54,822 nt of DNA, taken from NCBI GenBank assembly GCA_002379985.1, contig DFVG01000036.1, positions 1-54,822 of the forward strand, given 5' to 3'. The stretch is from Flavobacteriaceae bacterium UBA4166. Its GTDB lineage: Bacteria; Bacteroidota; Bacteroidia; Flavobacteriales; Flavobacteriaceae. Shown here piece by piece: positions 8,170-15,869 of this stretch. Below the pieces are notes generated by a model. The model did not search any database, had not been told where the DNA came from, and was given only the letters and a program-made list of their open reading frames with translations. The translations under genes were made by a program, and so were the position numbers. Each line of letters starts with the position of its first letter. The stretch's first letter is position 1.

Positions 8170-9600
8170 TTACTGAAAATCTTCAAAAAATTCGTTCTTG
8201 AAGCCTATGAGGTATAGTTTTTCCTTCGCACGCGTGATCGCAGTGTAGAGCCAACGAAGGTATTCCTTATCCACACCGTTGGGTAAATAAGGCTGCTCAA
8301 CAAAAACCGTATGCCATTGCCCTCCTTGTGATTTATGACAGGTTATCGCGTACGAAAATTTTACCTGTAATGCATTGAAATACCGATTGTTCTTAATGGA
8401 TAAGAACTTTTTGTAGTTTGATTTCTCTTCGGCGTAATCTTCTTTTACCGCTTCATAAAGCCGATTGGAATCCTCATACGAAAGGGAAGCACTTTCAGAG
8501 GAAAGTGTGTCAATAAGCAGCGTACATTCAAACGGGCGCATTTTAGGGTAATCTACCATTTGTACTGAAACTTCCGCGAAGCGAAACCCGTAGAGATCCT
8601 TAAATTCAAAAATTTCCAGTACCTGAATCACGTCACCATTGGCAATAAATCCTGCTTCCGACTGTGGTTTTACCCAAAAGTAGTTGTTCTTAACCACCAT
8701 GAGGTGATCGCCTGCAGACAGTTCTTCTTCCTGAAATAGAATTCGATTTCGAATGTTTTGATTGTATAGATTGGCTCTTTTGTTGGACCGAACAATGATC
8801 GCGGCGCCTTCAGTTCCAAGTTGATGATACGCATCTTGAATAGCGTCCATGAGTTCCATTCCGTCGGTCGGCCGAACGACTTCTTTAAAGTCTTGCAACG
8901 CAAAGCGGAAGCTTTCATACGCTTGGTCATCCAAGCAGGTTCGCAGTTTTGTAGCATTATGCAAAATACCTCCTCCTTGTTTTTGACGCACCACTTCGTC
9001 CAATTGAACAGTGATCACTTCTTTATGATACTGAAATGACAGTAGCTCTTGGTCGAGTGCCGGACTAATTTCCAGTTTTACAGGCGGTAGCTGTGCCGTA
9101 TCGCCAATCAAAAGCAATTTACATTGATGCCCTTGGTCTACATATTGAATAAGATCCTCTAATAACGAGCCGTTTTCAAATAATTTAGAATCTTGATTGA
9201 CATCAGGGATCATGGATGCCTCATCGACGATAAAAAGTGTTTTTCTGTGTTTATTCGGTTTTAAGCTGAAGGTGACTCCACTCCCCTTTCGGCTTTTCGG
9301 ATAATAGATTTTTTTATGGATGGTAAAGGCCTCTTTATTACTGTAATTACTGACCACTTTCGCAGCCCTTCCGGTAGGCGCTAACAGAACAGAAGACCAT
9401 TTCAATTTCCAAAGATTTGTGACGAGCGTTCCTACGAGTGTTGTTTTTCCGGTGCCCGCATACCCTTTTAGTAAGAAAATTTCATTGTTCTCTTTGCTGA
9501 GTATATATTTTGAGAGCTGTTGAAGCGCTAGGTCTTGACCTTCTGTTGTTTGATGCGGAAAACTGGATTTTAAGAGGGAATAAAAATGTGAAACATCCAT
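8170..9600 (-). CDS. RecD-like superfamily 1 DNA helicase
   Basis: A 476-residue stand-alone SF1B-type helicase. Walker A is GYAGTGKTT at residues 46-54, followed by LLAPTGRAAKV, Walker B with LFIVDEASMI, the motif III region LLIGDTAQLPPV, and a C-terminal UvrD_C_2-like block (FSYAITCHKSQGGQW, YTAITRAKEKLYLIG). It resembles RecD/RecD2 cores without RecB/RecC partners. I chose the ATG at 9600: a longer version from TTG at 9627 would begin inside a perfect -7 promoter box (9625-9632). Its role in repair or recombination is inferred from fold only. Confidence 0.88.
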   Translation of the reverse strand: MDVSHFYSLLKSSFPHQTTEGQDLALQQLSKYILSKENNEIFLLKGYAGTGKTTLVGTLVTNLWKLKWSSVLLAPTGRAAKVVSNYSNKEAFTIHKKIYYPKSRKGSGVTFSLKPNKHRKTLFIVDEASMIPDVNQDSKLFENGSLLEDLIQYVDQGHQCKLLLIGDTAQLPPVKLEISPALDQELLSFQYHKEVITVQLDEVVRQKQGGGILHNATKLRTCLDDQAYESFRFALQDFKEVVRPTDGMELMDAIQDAYHQLGTEGAAIIVRSNKRANLYNQNIRNRILFQEEELSAGDHLMVVKNNYFWVKPQSEAGFIANGDVIQVLEIFEFKDLYGFRFAEVSVQMVDYPKMRPFECTLLIDTLSSESASLSYEDSNRLYEAVKEDYAEEKSNYKKFLSIKNNRYFNALQVKFSYAITCHKSQGGQWHTVFVEQPYLPNGVDKEYLRWLYTAITRAKEKLYLIGFKNEFFEDFQ

Positions 9601-9624
9601 AGTTGAGGTCGTCCAAATGAATGG

Positions 9625-9632
9625 CAAAGGTA
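9625..9632 (-). promoter_or_regulatory. Possible -7 element of the RecD-like helicase
   Basis: Minus-strand TACCTTTG matches TAnnTTTG exactly, 24 bases before the ATG at 9600. No clear -33 TTG. It helps decide the helicase start. Confidence 0.4.
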
Positions 9633-9677
9633 GGCATGATTTTTAGGGATATTACTTTTACGAACCAAAAAAAATTG

Positions 9678-9685
9678 TAGATTTG
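9678..9685 (+). promoter_or_regulatory. Possible -7 element upstream of the 9728 gene
   Basis: TAGATTTG matches TAnnTTTG exactly, 42 bases upstream of the start codon. The -33 region reads TTT instead of TTG. It lies back-to-back with the helicase promoter in a 127-bp divergent region. Confidence 0.4.
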
Positions 9686-9727
9686 CTCTAGACGTTATCG
9701 TATAGTATTTAACCAAACTTTCAAATA

Positions 9728-10390
9728 ATGAAACTTGTAATTCAATTAGTGCTTTGGATTGTTATTATTTTCCTCGGATATAAATTATATGACTCTATTA
9801 CGGGACCCGTACAATTTAACAAGGTAAAAGAAGCGCGCTACCAGGCGGTTATCAAAAACCTTAAAGACATTCGTAAGGCCGAATTAGCACATCAAGAGAT
9901 TACAGGAAAATTCACAGGAAGTTTTGACAGTTTGGTTCGTTTTATCGATACTGCACAATTTGCTATCACACAACGAAGAGATACGAGTTACGCCGATGTT
10001 GAGAAAAACAAGGCATACGGTATCGATGAAGGATACTACATTGAGGAAATTATTTTAGATACCTTAGGGTTTACCCCAGTACGAGATTCATTATTTGGTG
10101 GGACCGACCGATATAAAAGTATGATGAACATTCCTGTAGAGGGTGTTGACGAACAATTCAAATTGCAAGCAGGAACTTTGATGAAAAACGGAACGGCCTA
10201 TTCGGTTTTCGAAGTGAAAGTAGACAAGGATGTCATTCTTTCGGATCTTGACAAAACCCTTCTCGCCCAAGAGAAACAAGTAAACTCAGTAGATGGTGTG
10301 AATGGAACTGCAATCAAAGTAGGCTCTATGGACGAGATCGACACGAGTGGAAATTGGCCGAAACTTTATGACTCTGCAAACGAACAATAA
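9728..10390 (+). CDS. Single-TM protein, possibly pseudopilin-like
   Basis: A 220-residue protein of unknown function. Residues 1-20 form one hydrophobic membrane segment (MKLVIQLVLWIVIIFLGYKL) with no cleavage site. Next comes a long amphipathic stretch (NKVKEARYQAVIKNLKDIRK), then AELAHQEITGKFTGSFDSLV, a pattern that recalls the helix-then-globular-head layout of pseudopilins, although the prepilin peptidase motif is absent. The rest is acidic and mixed alpha/beta. Its last 23 bases overlap the DUF3822 gene, so the two products are probably made together. The pilin comparison is my inference from pattern, not a recognised family. Confidence 0.8.
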   Translation: MKLVIQLVLWIVIIFLGYKLYDSITGPVQFNKVKEARYQAVIKNLKDIRKAELAHQEITGKFTGSFDSLVRFIDTAQFAITQRRDTSYADVEKNKAYGIDEGYYIEEIILDTLGFTPVRDSLFGGTDRYKSMMNIPVEGVDEQFKLQAGTLMKNGTAYSVFEVKVDKDVILSDLDKTLLAQEKQVNSVDGVNGTAIKVGSMDEIDTSGNWPKLYDSANEQ

Positions 10391-11153
10391 CAATACAACC
10401 ACATCCCATAAACGACTGTCCGTTCAAATTTCTTTGACCGGACTTTCTTTTTTTGTGGAAGATAGGAGTGACCAATCTGTTCTTTATGATGAAGAGACTT
10501 CCTTTGAAACGGCTCCTTCGCCGGAAGAAATACTTGGGGTAATTCAGGAGTATTTTCAAAGAGAGACCTCTTTAAAAAGTTCATTTGACAGTGTCGTGCT
10601 TATATATGCTACTCCCCTATACACATTGATACCAAAAGGGCTTTTTGATCGTGACAAAGCCAGTGAATATTTAAAATTCAATGCGAAGATTCTACCCACA
10701 GATTATATTGCCGTAGATGAAGTGACGGTTCATGACAGTGTGGTGGTCTATGTACCTTATGTTAATATCAATAACTACTTTTTCGATAAGTTTGGAAGTT
10801 TTTCCTATTACCACGGGATTACCGTACTTCTCACACAATGTATCAAAGAAGCACGCTATGAACAACAACCTAAGGTCTTAGTACAGCTAATGGCTAGTTC
10901 TTTTGATTTGCTCGTATTTGATCAAGGGAATCTTATCTTGTGTAATACTTATACATACCAAACTTCCGAGGACTTTTTGTACTATTTGTTATTCGCCTTT
11001 GAGCAATTACAACTCAATCCAGATACCATCCCCACAGAACTTATAGCGCCTATATCAGAAACTGATGAACGCTACGAATTGGCGTATCGCTATATCCGAA
11101 ATATCTCAATAAAAAAGTTAGAAATCAATCAATTAGTCCACACTATCGTATAA
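10368..11153 (+). CDS. DUF3822 family protein, possibly PilM/actin-like
   Basis: A 261-residue member of the Bacteroidota DUF3822 family. The ATG at 10368 (MTLQTNNN) is preferred over a GTG at 10347. The C-terminal half has a phosphate-loop-like alternation (VLVQLMASSFDLLVFDQGNL) followed by a helical segment and PTELIAPISETDERY, which resembles the second actin-like domain of PilM or GspL; the N-terminal LSVQISLTGLSF could be the first loop. No enzymatic motif is evident. It overlaps its upstream neighbour by 23 bases and the rsmD start by one base (TAATG), so expression of all three is tightly linked. The fold assignment is inferred. Confidence 0.82.
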   Translation: MTLQTNNNNTTTSHKRLSVQISLTGLSFFVEDRSDQSVLYDEETSFETAPSPEEILGVIQEYFQRETSLKSSFDSVVLIYATPLYTLIPKGLFDRDKASEYLKFNAKILPTDYIAVDEVTVHDSVVVYVPYVNINNYFFDKFGSFSYYHGITVLLTQCIKEARYEQQPKVLVQLMASSFDLLVFDQGNLILCNTYTYQTSEDFLYYLLFAFEQLQLNPDTIPTELIAPISETDERYELAYRYIRNISIKKLEINQLVHTIV

Positions 11154-11728
11154 TGCGAATAATTTCAGGAACGCATAAAGGCAGACGACTTATCGCACCG
11201 AAACACTTACCGGTGCGTCCTACCACAGATTTTGCGAAAGAAGGACTTTTTAACATCTTGAGAAATCGTTTGGATTTTTCAACCATTGATGTATTAGAAC
11301 TTTTTGCCGGTACAGGAAATATAAGCTTTGAATTTGCCTCTCGAGGGGTTCCTCATATCACAGCGGTTGATAGCTATCGAGGTTGCGTTCAATTCATCCA
11401 TAAAATAGCACAAGAATTCGACTTCCCCATAGAAACAGTGACTGCTGATGTAGATCAGTTCTTAGCTAGAAATAACAAGCGTTTTGACCTCATTTTTGCA
11501 GACCCTCCCTATCAATTTGACGCTCAGAGTTGTGCAGATTTTTCAAGGAAAATATGGGAAAATAACTTGCTGAATGACTCCGGGTTTCTTATCATTGAGC
11601 ATAGTAAACATACTGATTTGTCTCAACTTCTTCATTTTCAGGAGCAGCGAAAATACGGCGGATCTGTGTTTAGTTTTTTTACTAACAACACTCATGACAG
11701 CAAAACTCCTCAAAACAATCAATCTTGA
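11153..11728 (+). CDS. rsmD: 16S rRNA (guanine966-N2)-methyltransferase
   Basis: A 191-residue RsmD-type methyltransferase that methylates G966 of 16S rRNA using S-adenosylmethionine. The signature RIISGTHKGRRL, RPTTDFAKEGLFNIL, the SAM-binding LELFAGTGNISFE and the catalytic FADPPYQF are all present. The C-terminal 12 residues (after FFTNN) extend past the usual end and overlap the following ORF by 35 bases. Its start overlaps the DUF3822 stop. Confidence 0.94.
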   Translation: MRIISGTHKGRRLIAPKHLPVRPTTDFAKEGLFNILRNRLDFSTIDVLELFAGTGNISFEFASRGVPHITAVDSYRGCVQFIHKIAQEFDFPIETVTADVDQFLARNNKRFDLIFADPPYQFDAQSCADFSRKIWENNLLNDSGFLIIEHSKHTDLSQLLHFQEQRKYGGSVFSFFTNNTHDSKTPQNNQS

Positions 11729-12080
11729 CTTTATTACGCTCTCATTATACCCAACCTATTTAGTTTCCACCATCAAAGAAGGGGTGCTTTTTGATATTCC
11801 TCAGTTAGAAATTTTAGAAACGCTCTTTGACACCCACTATCCCGATACTAACTTTGTAATAATTGCGGATCGCAAATTCGATTATACCATCAACCCAACC
11901 TGCTACATGGAGGTTTCTAAATATGAGAAATTAAAAGGTATCGCTGTGGTTTGTTACAATGACGCTTCCGAAAAGATAGCTCATTTTGAAGAAAAGTTTT
12001 ACAAAAAACCATTTCAAGTATATCGAAACTTGAAATCAGCAGAGGTCTGGGCAGAAGGAATCCTAGCGGATTCTAACTAA
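11694..12080 (+). CDS. Small alpha/beta protein, first tandem paralogue (STAS-like?)
   Basis: A 128-residue protein with no recognised function. From the ATG at 11694 it overlaps rsmD by 35 bases. Its layout (INLDFITLSLYPTYLVSTIK, an IPQLEILETLF helix, FVIIADRKFDYTINPTCY, then a helix after GIAVVCY) resembles SpoIIAA/STAS-like small domains. It is paralogous to the next gene: both share LDFITL, the EGV-(L/F)-FD-(I/L)-P-x-LE block, ADRK-x-DYTINPTC and a C-terminal F-x-x-x-FYK. The strongest conservation is at ADRK-x-DYTINPTC, so that loop may be the functional site. Confidence 0.8.
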   Translation: MTAKLLKTINLDFITLSLYPTYLVSTIKEGVLFDIPQLEILETLFDTHYPDTNFVIIADRKFDYTINPTCYMEVSKYEKLKGIAVVCYNDASEKIAHFEEKFYKKPFQVYRNLKSAEVWAEGILADSN

Positions 12081-12081
12081 A

Positions 12082-12140
12082 ACTCTTAAAAATAGCCAAT
12101 TGTATTTGGGATATTAGACATTTTAAGTACATTTAAGAGT
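12082..12140. repeat. Inverted repeat in the gap between the two paralogues
   Basis: ACTCTTAAA at 12082-12090 is the exact reverse complement of TTTAAGAGT at 12132-12140, separated by 41 bases. It spans most of the 83-bp gap between the tandem paralogues. It could fold in the mRNA or bind a regulator, but there is no T-run for a terminator. Confidence 0.45.
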
Positions 12141-12163
12141 ACAAACCTGTTCATATCCCTGTT

Positions 12164-12568
12164 TTGGCATCTAAAAACCCTCACATTAAGGAGTTGGATT
12201 TTATTACCTTATACTTTTATGAGGAATATGTCATTTCTATGATACATGAAGGGGTTTTCTTTGATCTGCCCCATTTGGAAGAAGTAACCAAACACTTCAA
12301 GGCTTTTTATCCAGAGGACAAACCATTTGCCTCTATTGCCGACAGGAAAAATGATTACACGATTAATCCTACTTGTTTTTTTCAATCGGATATCATGTCT
12401 AATTTAGTTTGTATTGGGACCGTTTGCCATTCCCAAACTTCTTATGATACAGCTTCTTTTGAAAAAATGTTTTATAAAGGGAATTTTGAAGTATTCATGT
12501 CTATGAAACGATGTAAACGTTGGGTAGAAAAGCGAATTATAAAACACAAAGAAAAAGCAGGCCTGTAA
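12164..12568 (+). CDS. Small alpha/beta protein, second tandem paralogue
   Basis: A 134-residue paralogue of the preceding gene, sharing LDFITL, HEGVFFDLPHLEE, SIADRKNDYTINPTCFF and the C-terminal FEKMFYKGNFEVF. No ATG exists between the upstream in-frame stop and the conserved region, so TTG at 12164 (MASKNPHIKE) is the likely start. The C-terminus is basic (KRCKRWVEKRIIKHKEKAGL) unlike its sister. The last four codons and stop lie inside the 3' end of rnpB on the other strand. Function unknown. Confidence 0.75.
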   Translation: MASKNPHIKELDFITLYFYEEYVISMIHEGVFFDLPHLEEVTKHFKAFYPEDKPFASIADRKNDYTINPTCFFQSDIMSNLVCIGTVCHSQTSYDTASFEKMFYKGNFEVFMSMKRCKRWVEKRIIKHKEKAGL

Positions 12569-12858
12569 GCCGGATTCTGTCTTCGATAGTTCGAAGCCTT
12601 ATCATTTATCTGGACATACAATTACTTGCATGCTCTAGCTGCCCACCCTCCCACTCGAGCGGGAACTCTCAAACGCGGGTTTACGTGGCATTTCACCGCA
12701 TAGAGTTTACCTGATTTCACTACGGCATTACCCGTACATTCTTTCTGTTGCACTTGTCCGCTCTCCTTTCAGAGAGGACGGCTGTTAGCCGCTATGCTTC
12801 CCTACGGTGTCCGGACTTTCCTATCCGCTAAGGCGGATCGATAAGGCGGCCTGCGCGG
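12557..12858 (-). ncRNA. rnpB: RNase P RNA
   Basis: Read on the minus strand, the gene starts GCGCAGGCCGCCTTATCG, carries the universally conserved GGAAAGTCCGGAC near its 5' end, and ends GACAGAATCCGGCTTACAGG, the standard 3' block of bacterial type A RNase P RNA. The 5' GCAGGCC pairs with the 3' GGCCTGC to close helix P1, followed by TTTTTC. Its length of about 300 nt fits. It is divergent from dnaX, and its 3' end overlaps the end of the convergent small-protein gene by 12 bp. It is the catalytic RNA that trims tRNA 5' leaders. Exact ends are estimated from P1 pairing. Confidence 0.95.
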
Positions 12859-12931
12859 TAAAAATACGCCAATGTTAATAAATACCGTAAAATAGGTGAG
12901 GCTAATTTTTCCGTAGCCTATTGCGCTTTTC

Positions 12932-12939
12932 TATATTTG
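12932..12939 (+). promoter_or_regulatory. Possible -7 element close to dnaX
   Basis: TATATTTG matches TAnnTTTG exactly and ends eight bases before the dnaX ATG. If used, the message would have almost no leader. No good -33 TTG is visible, so function is uncertain. Confidence 0.35.
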
Positions 12940-12947
12940 TAATTCGC

Positions 12948-14732
12948 ATGGAACATTTTATTGTATCAGCCCGAAAATACCGCCCTACTCGATTTCAAGA
13001 TGTCGTGGGGCAGCAGGCTATTACAAATACGCTAGAGAATGCCATTGCTAATAATCACTTGGCGCAAGCACTGTTATTTACAGGGCCAAGAGGGGTTGGG
13101 AAAACTACTTGTGCTCGTATTCTAGCGAAGAAGATCAATCAAGACGGAAGCTCACATTCAGAAGATGAAGATTTTGCTTTCAATATCTTTGAATTGGATG
13201 CGGCGTCAAACAATTCGGTGGATGATATTCGGAATTTGATCGATCAGGTGCGTATTCCCCCTCAAATGGGGCATTATAAAGTGTATATCATCGATGAGGT
13301 CCATATGCTTTCCTCGGCGGCTTTCAACGCCTTTTTGAAAACCTTAGAAGAACCTCCCAAGCATGCGATCTTTATCTTAGCGACGACAGAGAAACATAAG
13401 ATCATTCCAACAATTCTTTCCCGATGCCAGATCTTTGATTTTCGAAGAATTACCGTTCAAGATATCAAAGAACATTTGGCAACCGTGGCCAAAGCCGAAG
13501 GCGTTGCTGCTGAAGATGATGCGCTTCATGTAATTGCTCAAAAGGCCGATGGCGCCCTACGAGATGCCTTATCCATATTTGACAGAGTGGTAAGTTTTGC
13601 CGGGAACTCCCTAACGAGAGAGGCGGTTACCGAGAACCTCAATGTGTTAGATTACACCTACTATTTTAAAATTACAGACCTCTTACTTCAGAACAATATT
13701 CCCGAAGTGCTTCTAGCCCTCAATGATATTTTAGCAAAAGGCTTTGATGGGCACCACTTTATCATGGGGCTGGCCTCGCATTTTAGAGATCTTTTGGTGT
13801 GTCAGAATGAAGAGACCATTGCCCTACTTGAGGTTGGGGAACAAGTCAAGGAAATGTATCGGGAACAATCGAAATTGGCTTCTAAAGGGTTTCTGTTGAA
13901 TGCCATAGAATTATCAAATACTGCGGATCTTCAGTACAAAGCAGCAAGAAATCCAAGGCTATTAGTTGAGCTTTGCTTGATGCAGTTGGCTTCCATAACC
14001 GCTTCAGATGGAGCCGAAAAAAAAAAGCCTAAGTCCAACTTCGTAATTTCGCCGGCCGCTTTTAAGGGTAGAGAGGTCGCTTCTTTAGAAACTTCCGAAG
14101 CAAAGATACCAGTGCCTCATGCTTCAGAAGAACCTGAAGTTCCTGAATCTGCTTCTATTACCAACTCCGAAGCTCCCACGGAGGAACCGAAAGAAGCGGG
14201 AGATGAAGTAGCTGCTTCCGAAGCAATCGAAAAAGTCATTGAAAAACCGCAGATCCTGGCGGAACGAAATGCTAAAAAAGTATCGGCACTGTCACTGCGA
14301 AGCATTCAGAAAAAACAACAGCTCAAGAAAGAATTAGTTGCCAAACAACCCAATCCGTCTGACCTTCCTACAGAAGATTTCACGGAAGAAGCAATGCAAG
14401 AAGCTTGGGCAGCCTATGCGAAATCAGTAGAAGCAGAAGGGCAATACAATTTGTTGTCGCATCTTACCATGGGCGTACCAAAATTAGAAAACACCTTGAT
14501 TCATCTTGTGTTTCCCAATGAAACCATCAAAGTGGAAGTAGAACGCGCTAAGCACGACTTGTTAGGTTTTCTTCGGAAAGAGCTGAATAACTACGAGATC
14601 GATCTTTCCATTGAGGTCAATGAAACCGAAACCAAACGTTACGCTTATACCACGCGAGAAAAATTTGAGAAACTCAAAGAGAAGAATCCCTCTATCGACC
14701 TATTACGAACTACCTTCGACCTCGATATATAA
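12948..14732 (+). CDS. dnaX: DNA polymerase III subunits tau (and probably gamma)
   Basis: A 594-residue DnaX from the ATG at 12948. Domains I-II are the AAA+ clamp-loader ATPase: RKYRPTRFQDVVGQ, Walker A GPRGVGKTT near residue 45, DEVHMLS Walker B, and LSRCQIFDFRR with the arginine finger. Domain III follows to about residue 355. An acidic and alanine-rich linker leads to the tau C-terminal domain. The four zinc cysteines found between strands in E. coli DnaX are absent (KKINQDGSSHSEDEDFAF). A run of ten A at 14017-14026 (codons 357-360) sits exactly at the end of domain III; slippage into either alternative frame gives a stop within seven codons (see findings). It begins a unit with miaE. 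Confidence 0.95.
   Translation: MEHFIVSARKYRPTRFQDVVGQQAITNTLENAIANNHLAQALLFTGPRGVGKTTCARILAKKINQDGSSHSEDEDFAFNIFELDAASNNSVDDIRNLIDQVRIPPQMGHYKVYIIDEVHMLSSAAFNAFLKTLEEPPKHAIFILATTEKHKIIPTILSRCQIFDFRRITVQDIKEHLATVAKAEGVAAEDDALHVIAQKADGALRDALSIFDRVVSFAGNSLTREAVTENLNVLDYTYYFKITDLLLQNNIPEVLLALNDILAKGFDGHHFIMGLASHFRDLLVCQNEETIALLEVGEQVKEMYREQSKLASKGFLLNAIELSNTADLQYKAARNPRLLVELCLMQLASITASDGAEKKKPKSNFVISPAAFKGREVASLETSEAKIPVPHASEEPEVPESASITNSEAPTEEPKEAGDEVAASEAIEKVIEKPQILAERNAKKVSALSLRSIQKKQQLKKELVAKQPNPSDLPTEDFTEEAMQEAWAAYAKSVEAEGQYNLLSHLTMGVPKLENTLIHLVFPNETIKVEVERAKHDLLGFLRKELNNYEIDLSIEVNETETKRYAYTTREKFEKLKEKNPSIDLLRTTFDLDI
14017..14026 (+). promoter_or_regulatory. Ten-A slippery run in dnaX
   Basis: Codons 357-360 read GAA AAA AAA AAG. 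Adding one A in the transcript, or a -1 ribosomal shift, reads GCC TAA directly afterwards, ending the protein at residue 361. Losing one A ends it at a TAA at 14044-14046. The run and both stops are seen directly; use as a programmed signal is inferred from E. coli and Thermus dnaX. Confidence 0.7.
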
Positions 14733-14743
14733 AACAGCATACT

Positions 14744-15352
14744 ATGTCTTCTGAAAATGAATCTATAAAAATGCTCGGATTAAAACTTCCTACTGATCCT
14801 CGATGGGTCAATATTGTGGAGAAAAACGTCGATGAAATTCTCACCGATCATGCGTATTGTGAACAAAAAGCGGCTTCTACAGCCATTTCGTTGATCATTG
14901 GATATCCTGAGTACAATGAGTTGGTGGCCGAAATGACCCTGTTAGCACAAGAGGAAATGAGTCATTTTAAAATGGTACATGAGCTCATTTTGGAGCGTGG
15001 TGGTCACTTGGGGAGAGAACGAAAAGACAGTTATGTGAATCAGTTGATGAAGTTCTTTCCCAAGGGTGGTAGTAGAGTCGATCAGTTGGTACACCGATTG
15101 CTCTATGCGGCTTTGATTGAAGCCAGAAGTTGTGAGCGATTCCGACTTTTGAGTGAAGAATTGGAAGATAAAAAACTTGCGAAATTCTATCGAAAACTAA
15201 TGATCAGCGAAGCCAATCATTATACCATGTTCTTAAGCTTTGCCCGGAAATACGGGGATCGCGAAAAAGTAGATGAAAAATGGCAAGCGCTGTTAGCGTT
15301 TGAAGCAGACCTGATGAAAGACCTCGGTAAAGAAGAAACCATTCATGGCTAA
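14744..15352 (+). CDS. miaE: tRNA 2-methylthio-N6-isopentenyladenosine hydroxylase
   Basis: A 202-residue MiaE, a di-iron, O2-dependent enzyme of ferritin-like fold that hydroxylates the isopentenyl group of ms2i6A37 in tRNA. The iron-ligand motifs are present: DHAYCEQKAA, QEEMSHF, EARSCERF and EANHYTMF. It begins 11 bases after dnaX and overlaps the next gene by eight bases, so all three are likely one unit. MiaA and MiaB, which make the substrate, are not in the window. Confidence 0.93.
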   Translation: MSSENESIKMLGLKLPTDPRWVNIVEKNVDEILTDHAYCEQKAASTAISLIIGYPEYNELVAEMTLLAQEEMSHFKMVHELILERGGHLGRERKDSYVNQLMKFFPKGGSRVDQLVHRLLYAALIEARSCERFRLLSEELEDKKLAKFYRKLMISEANHYTMFLSFARKYGDREKVDEKWQALLAFEADLMKDLGKEETIHG

Positions 15353-15869
15353 AAAACGATTGTTAGTAGATATGGATGGTGTGTTGGCAGATGTGTACGC
15401 GCAGTTTATTGCGTATGAATTTGAAGCCTCGGGCACGCGCTTTAAGCGAGAAGATGTCGTTGGGATTGATGAAGTTCAAGCCTTTCCGAATGGCAAAAAA
15501 CACGTCTATCAAAAAGGTTTTTTTCGAACCATTCCTGTGATGAACGATGCTGTGGACGTGATGAAACAGCTATCAGCAAAGTATGAAATCTTCATTGTTT
15601 CGGCAGCGATGGAGTTTCCAAATAGCCTATTTGAAAAATATGAATGGCTAGACGAGCATTTTCCATTCATCCATTGGAAGCACCGGGTGTTCTGTGGGGA
15701 TAAGTCGGTAATACAAGGAGACATCTTGATAGACGATCATTTTAAGAATCTCGACTATTTTTCCGGGAAGACCTATCTATTTACGCAACCCCATAATAGC
15801 AACGCAGATCCAAAAGCACACGAACGAGTAGCGAATTGGAAGAATATTGCGGAGAAATTACTTGGGTAA
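15345..15869 (+). CDS. 5'(3')-deoxyribonucleotidase
   Basis: A 174-residue HAD-family enzyme of the NT5C type that removes phosphate from deoxyribonucleotides, mainly dUMP/dTMP in known members. The nucleophile motif DMDGVLAD has Asp9 and Asp11; the motif II serine is in IVSAAMEFPNS, and motif IV is DILIDDHFKNL. It overlaps miaE by eight bases. Its TAA abuts the stop codon of the convergent histidine kinase with no base between, and there is no terminator, so read-through antisense is likely. A nucleotide-salvage role is inferred. Confidence 0.88.
   Translation: MAKKRLLVDMDGVLADVYAQFIAYEFEASGTRFKREDVVGIDEVQAFPNGKKHVYQKGFFRTIPVMNDAVDVMKQLSAKYEIFIVSAAMEFPNSLFEKYEWLDEHFPFIHWKHRVFCGDKSVIQGDILIDDHFKNLDYFSGKTYLFTQPHNSNADPKAHERVANWKNIAEKLLG

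Noticed and set aside
12520..12714. A plus-strand frame inside rnpB
   Set aside because: The sequence is RNase P RNA on the other strand, and the frame has no family features.
14017..14026. The ten-A run as a sequencing error or a pseudogene sign
   Set aside because: The frame continues with a sensible tau domain for 230 residues, so the length given is in frame; a one-base error would instead break the gene.
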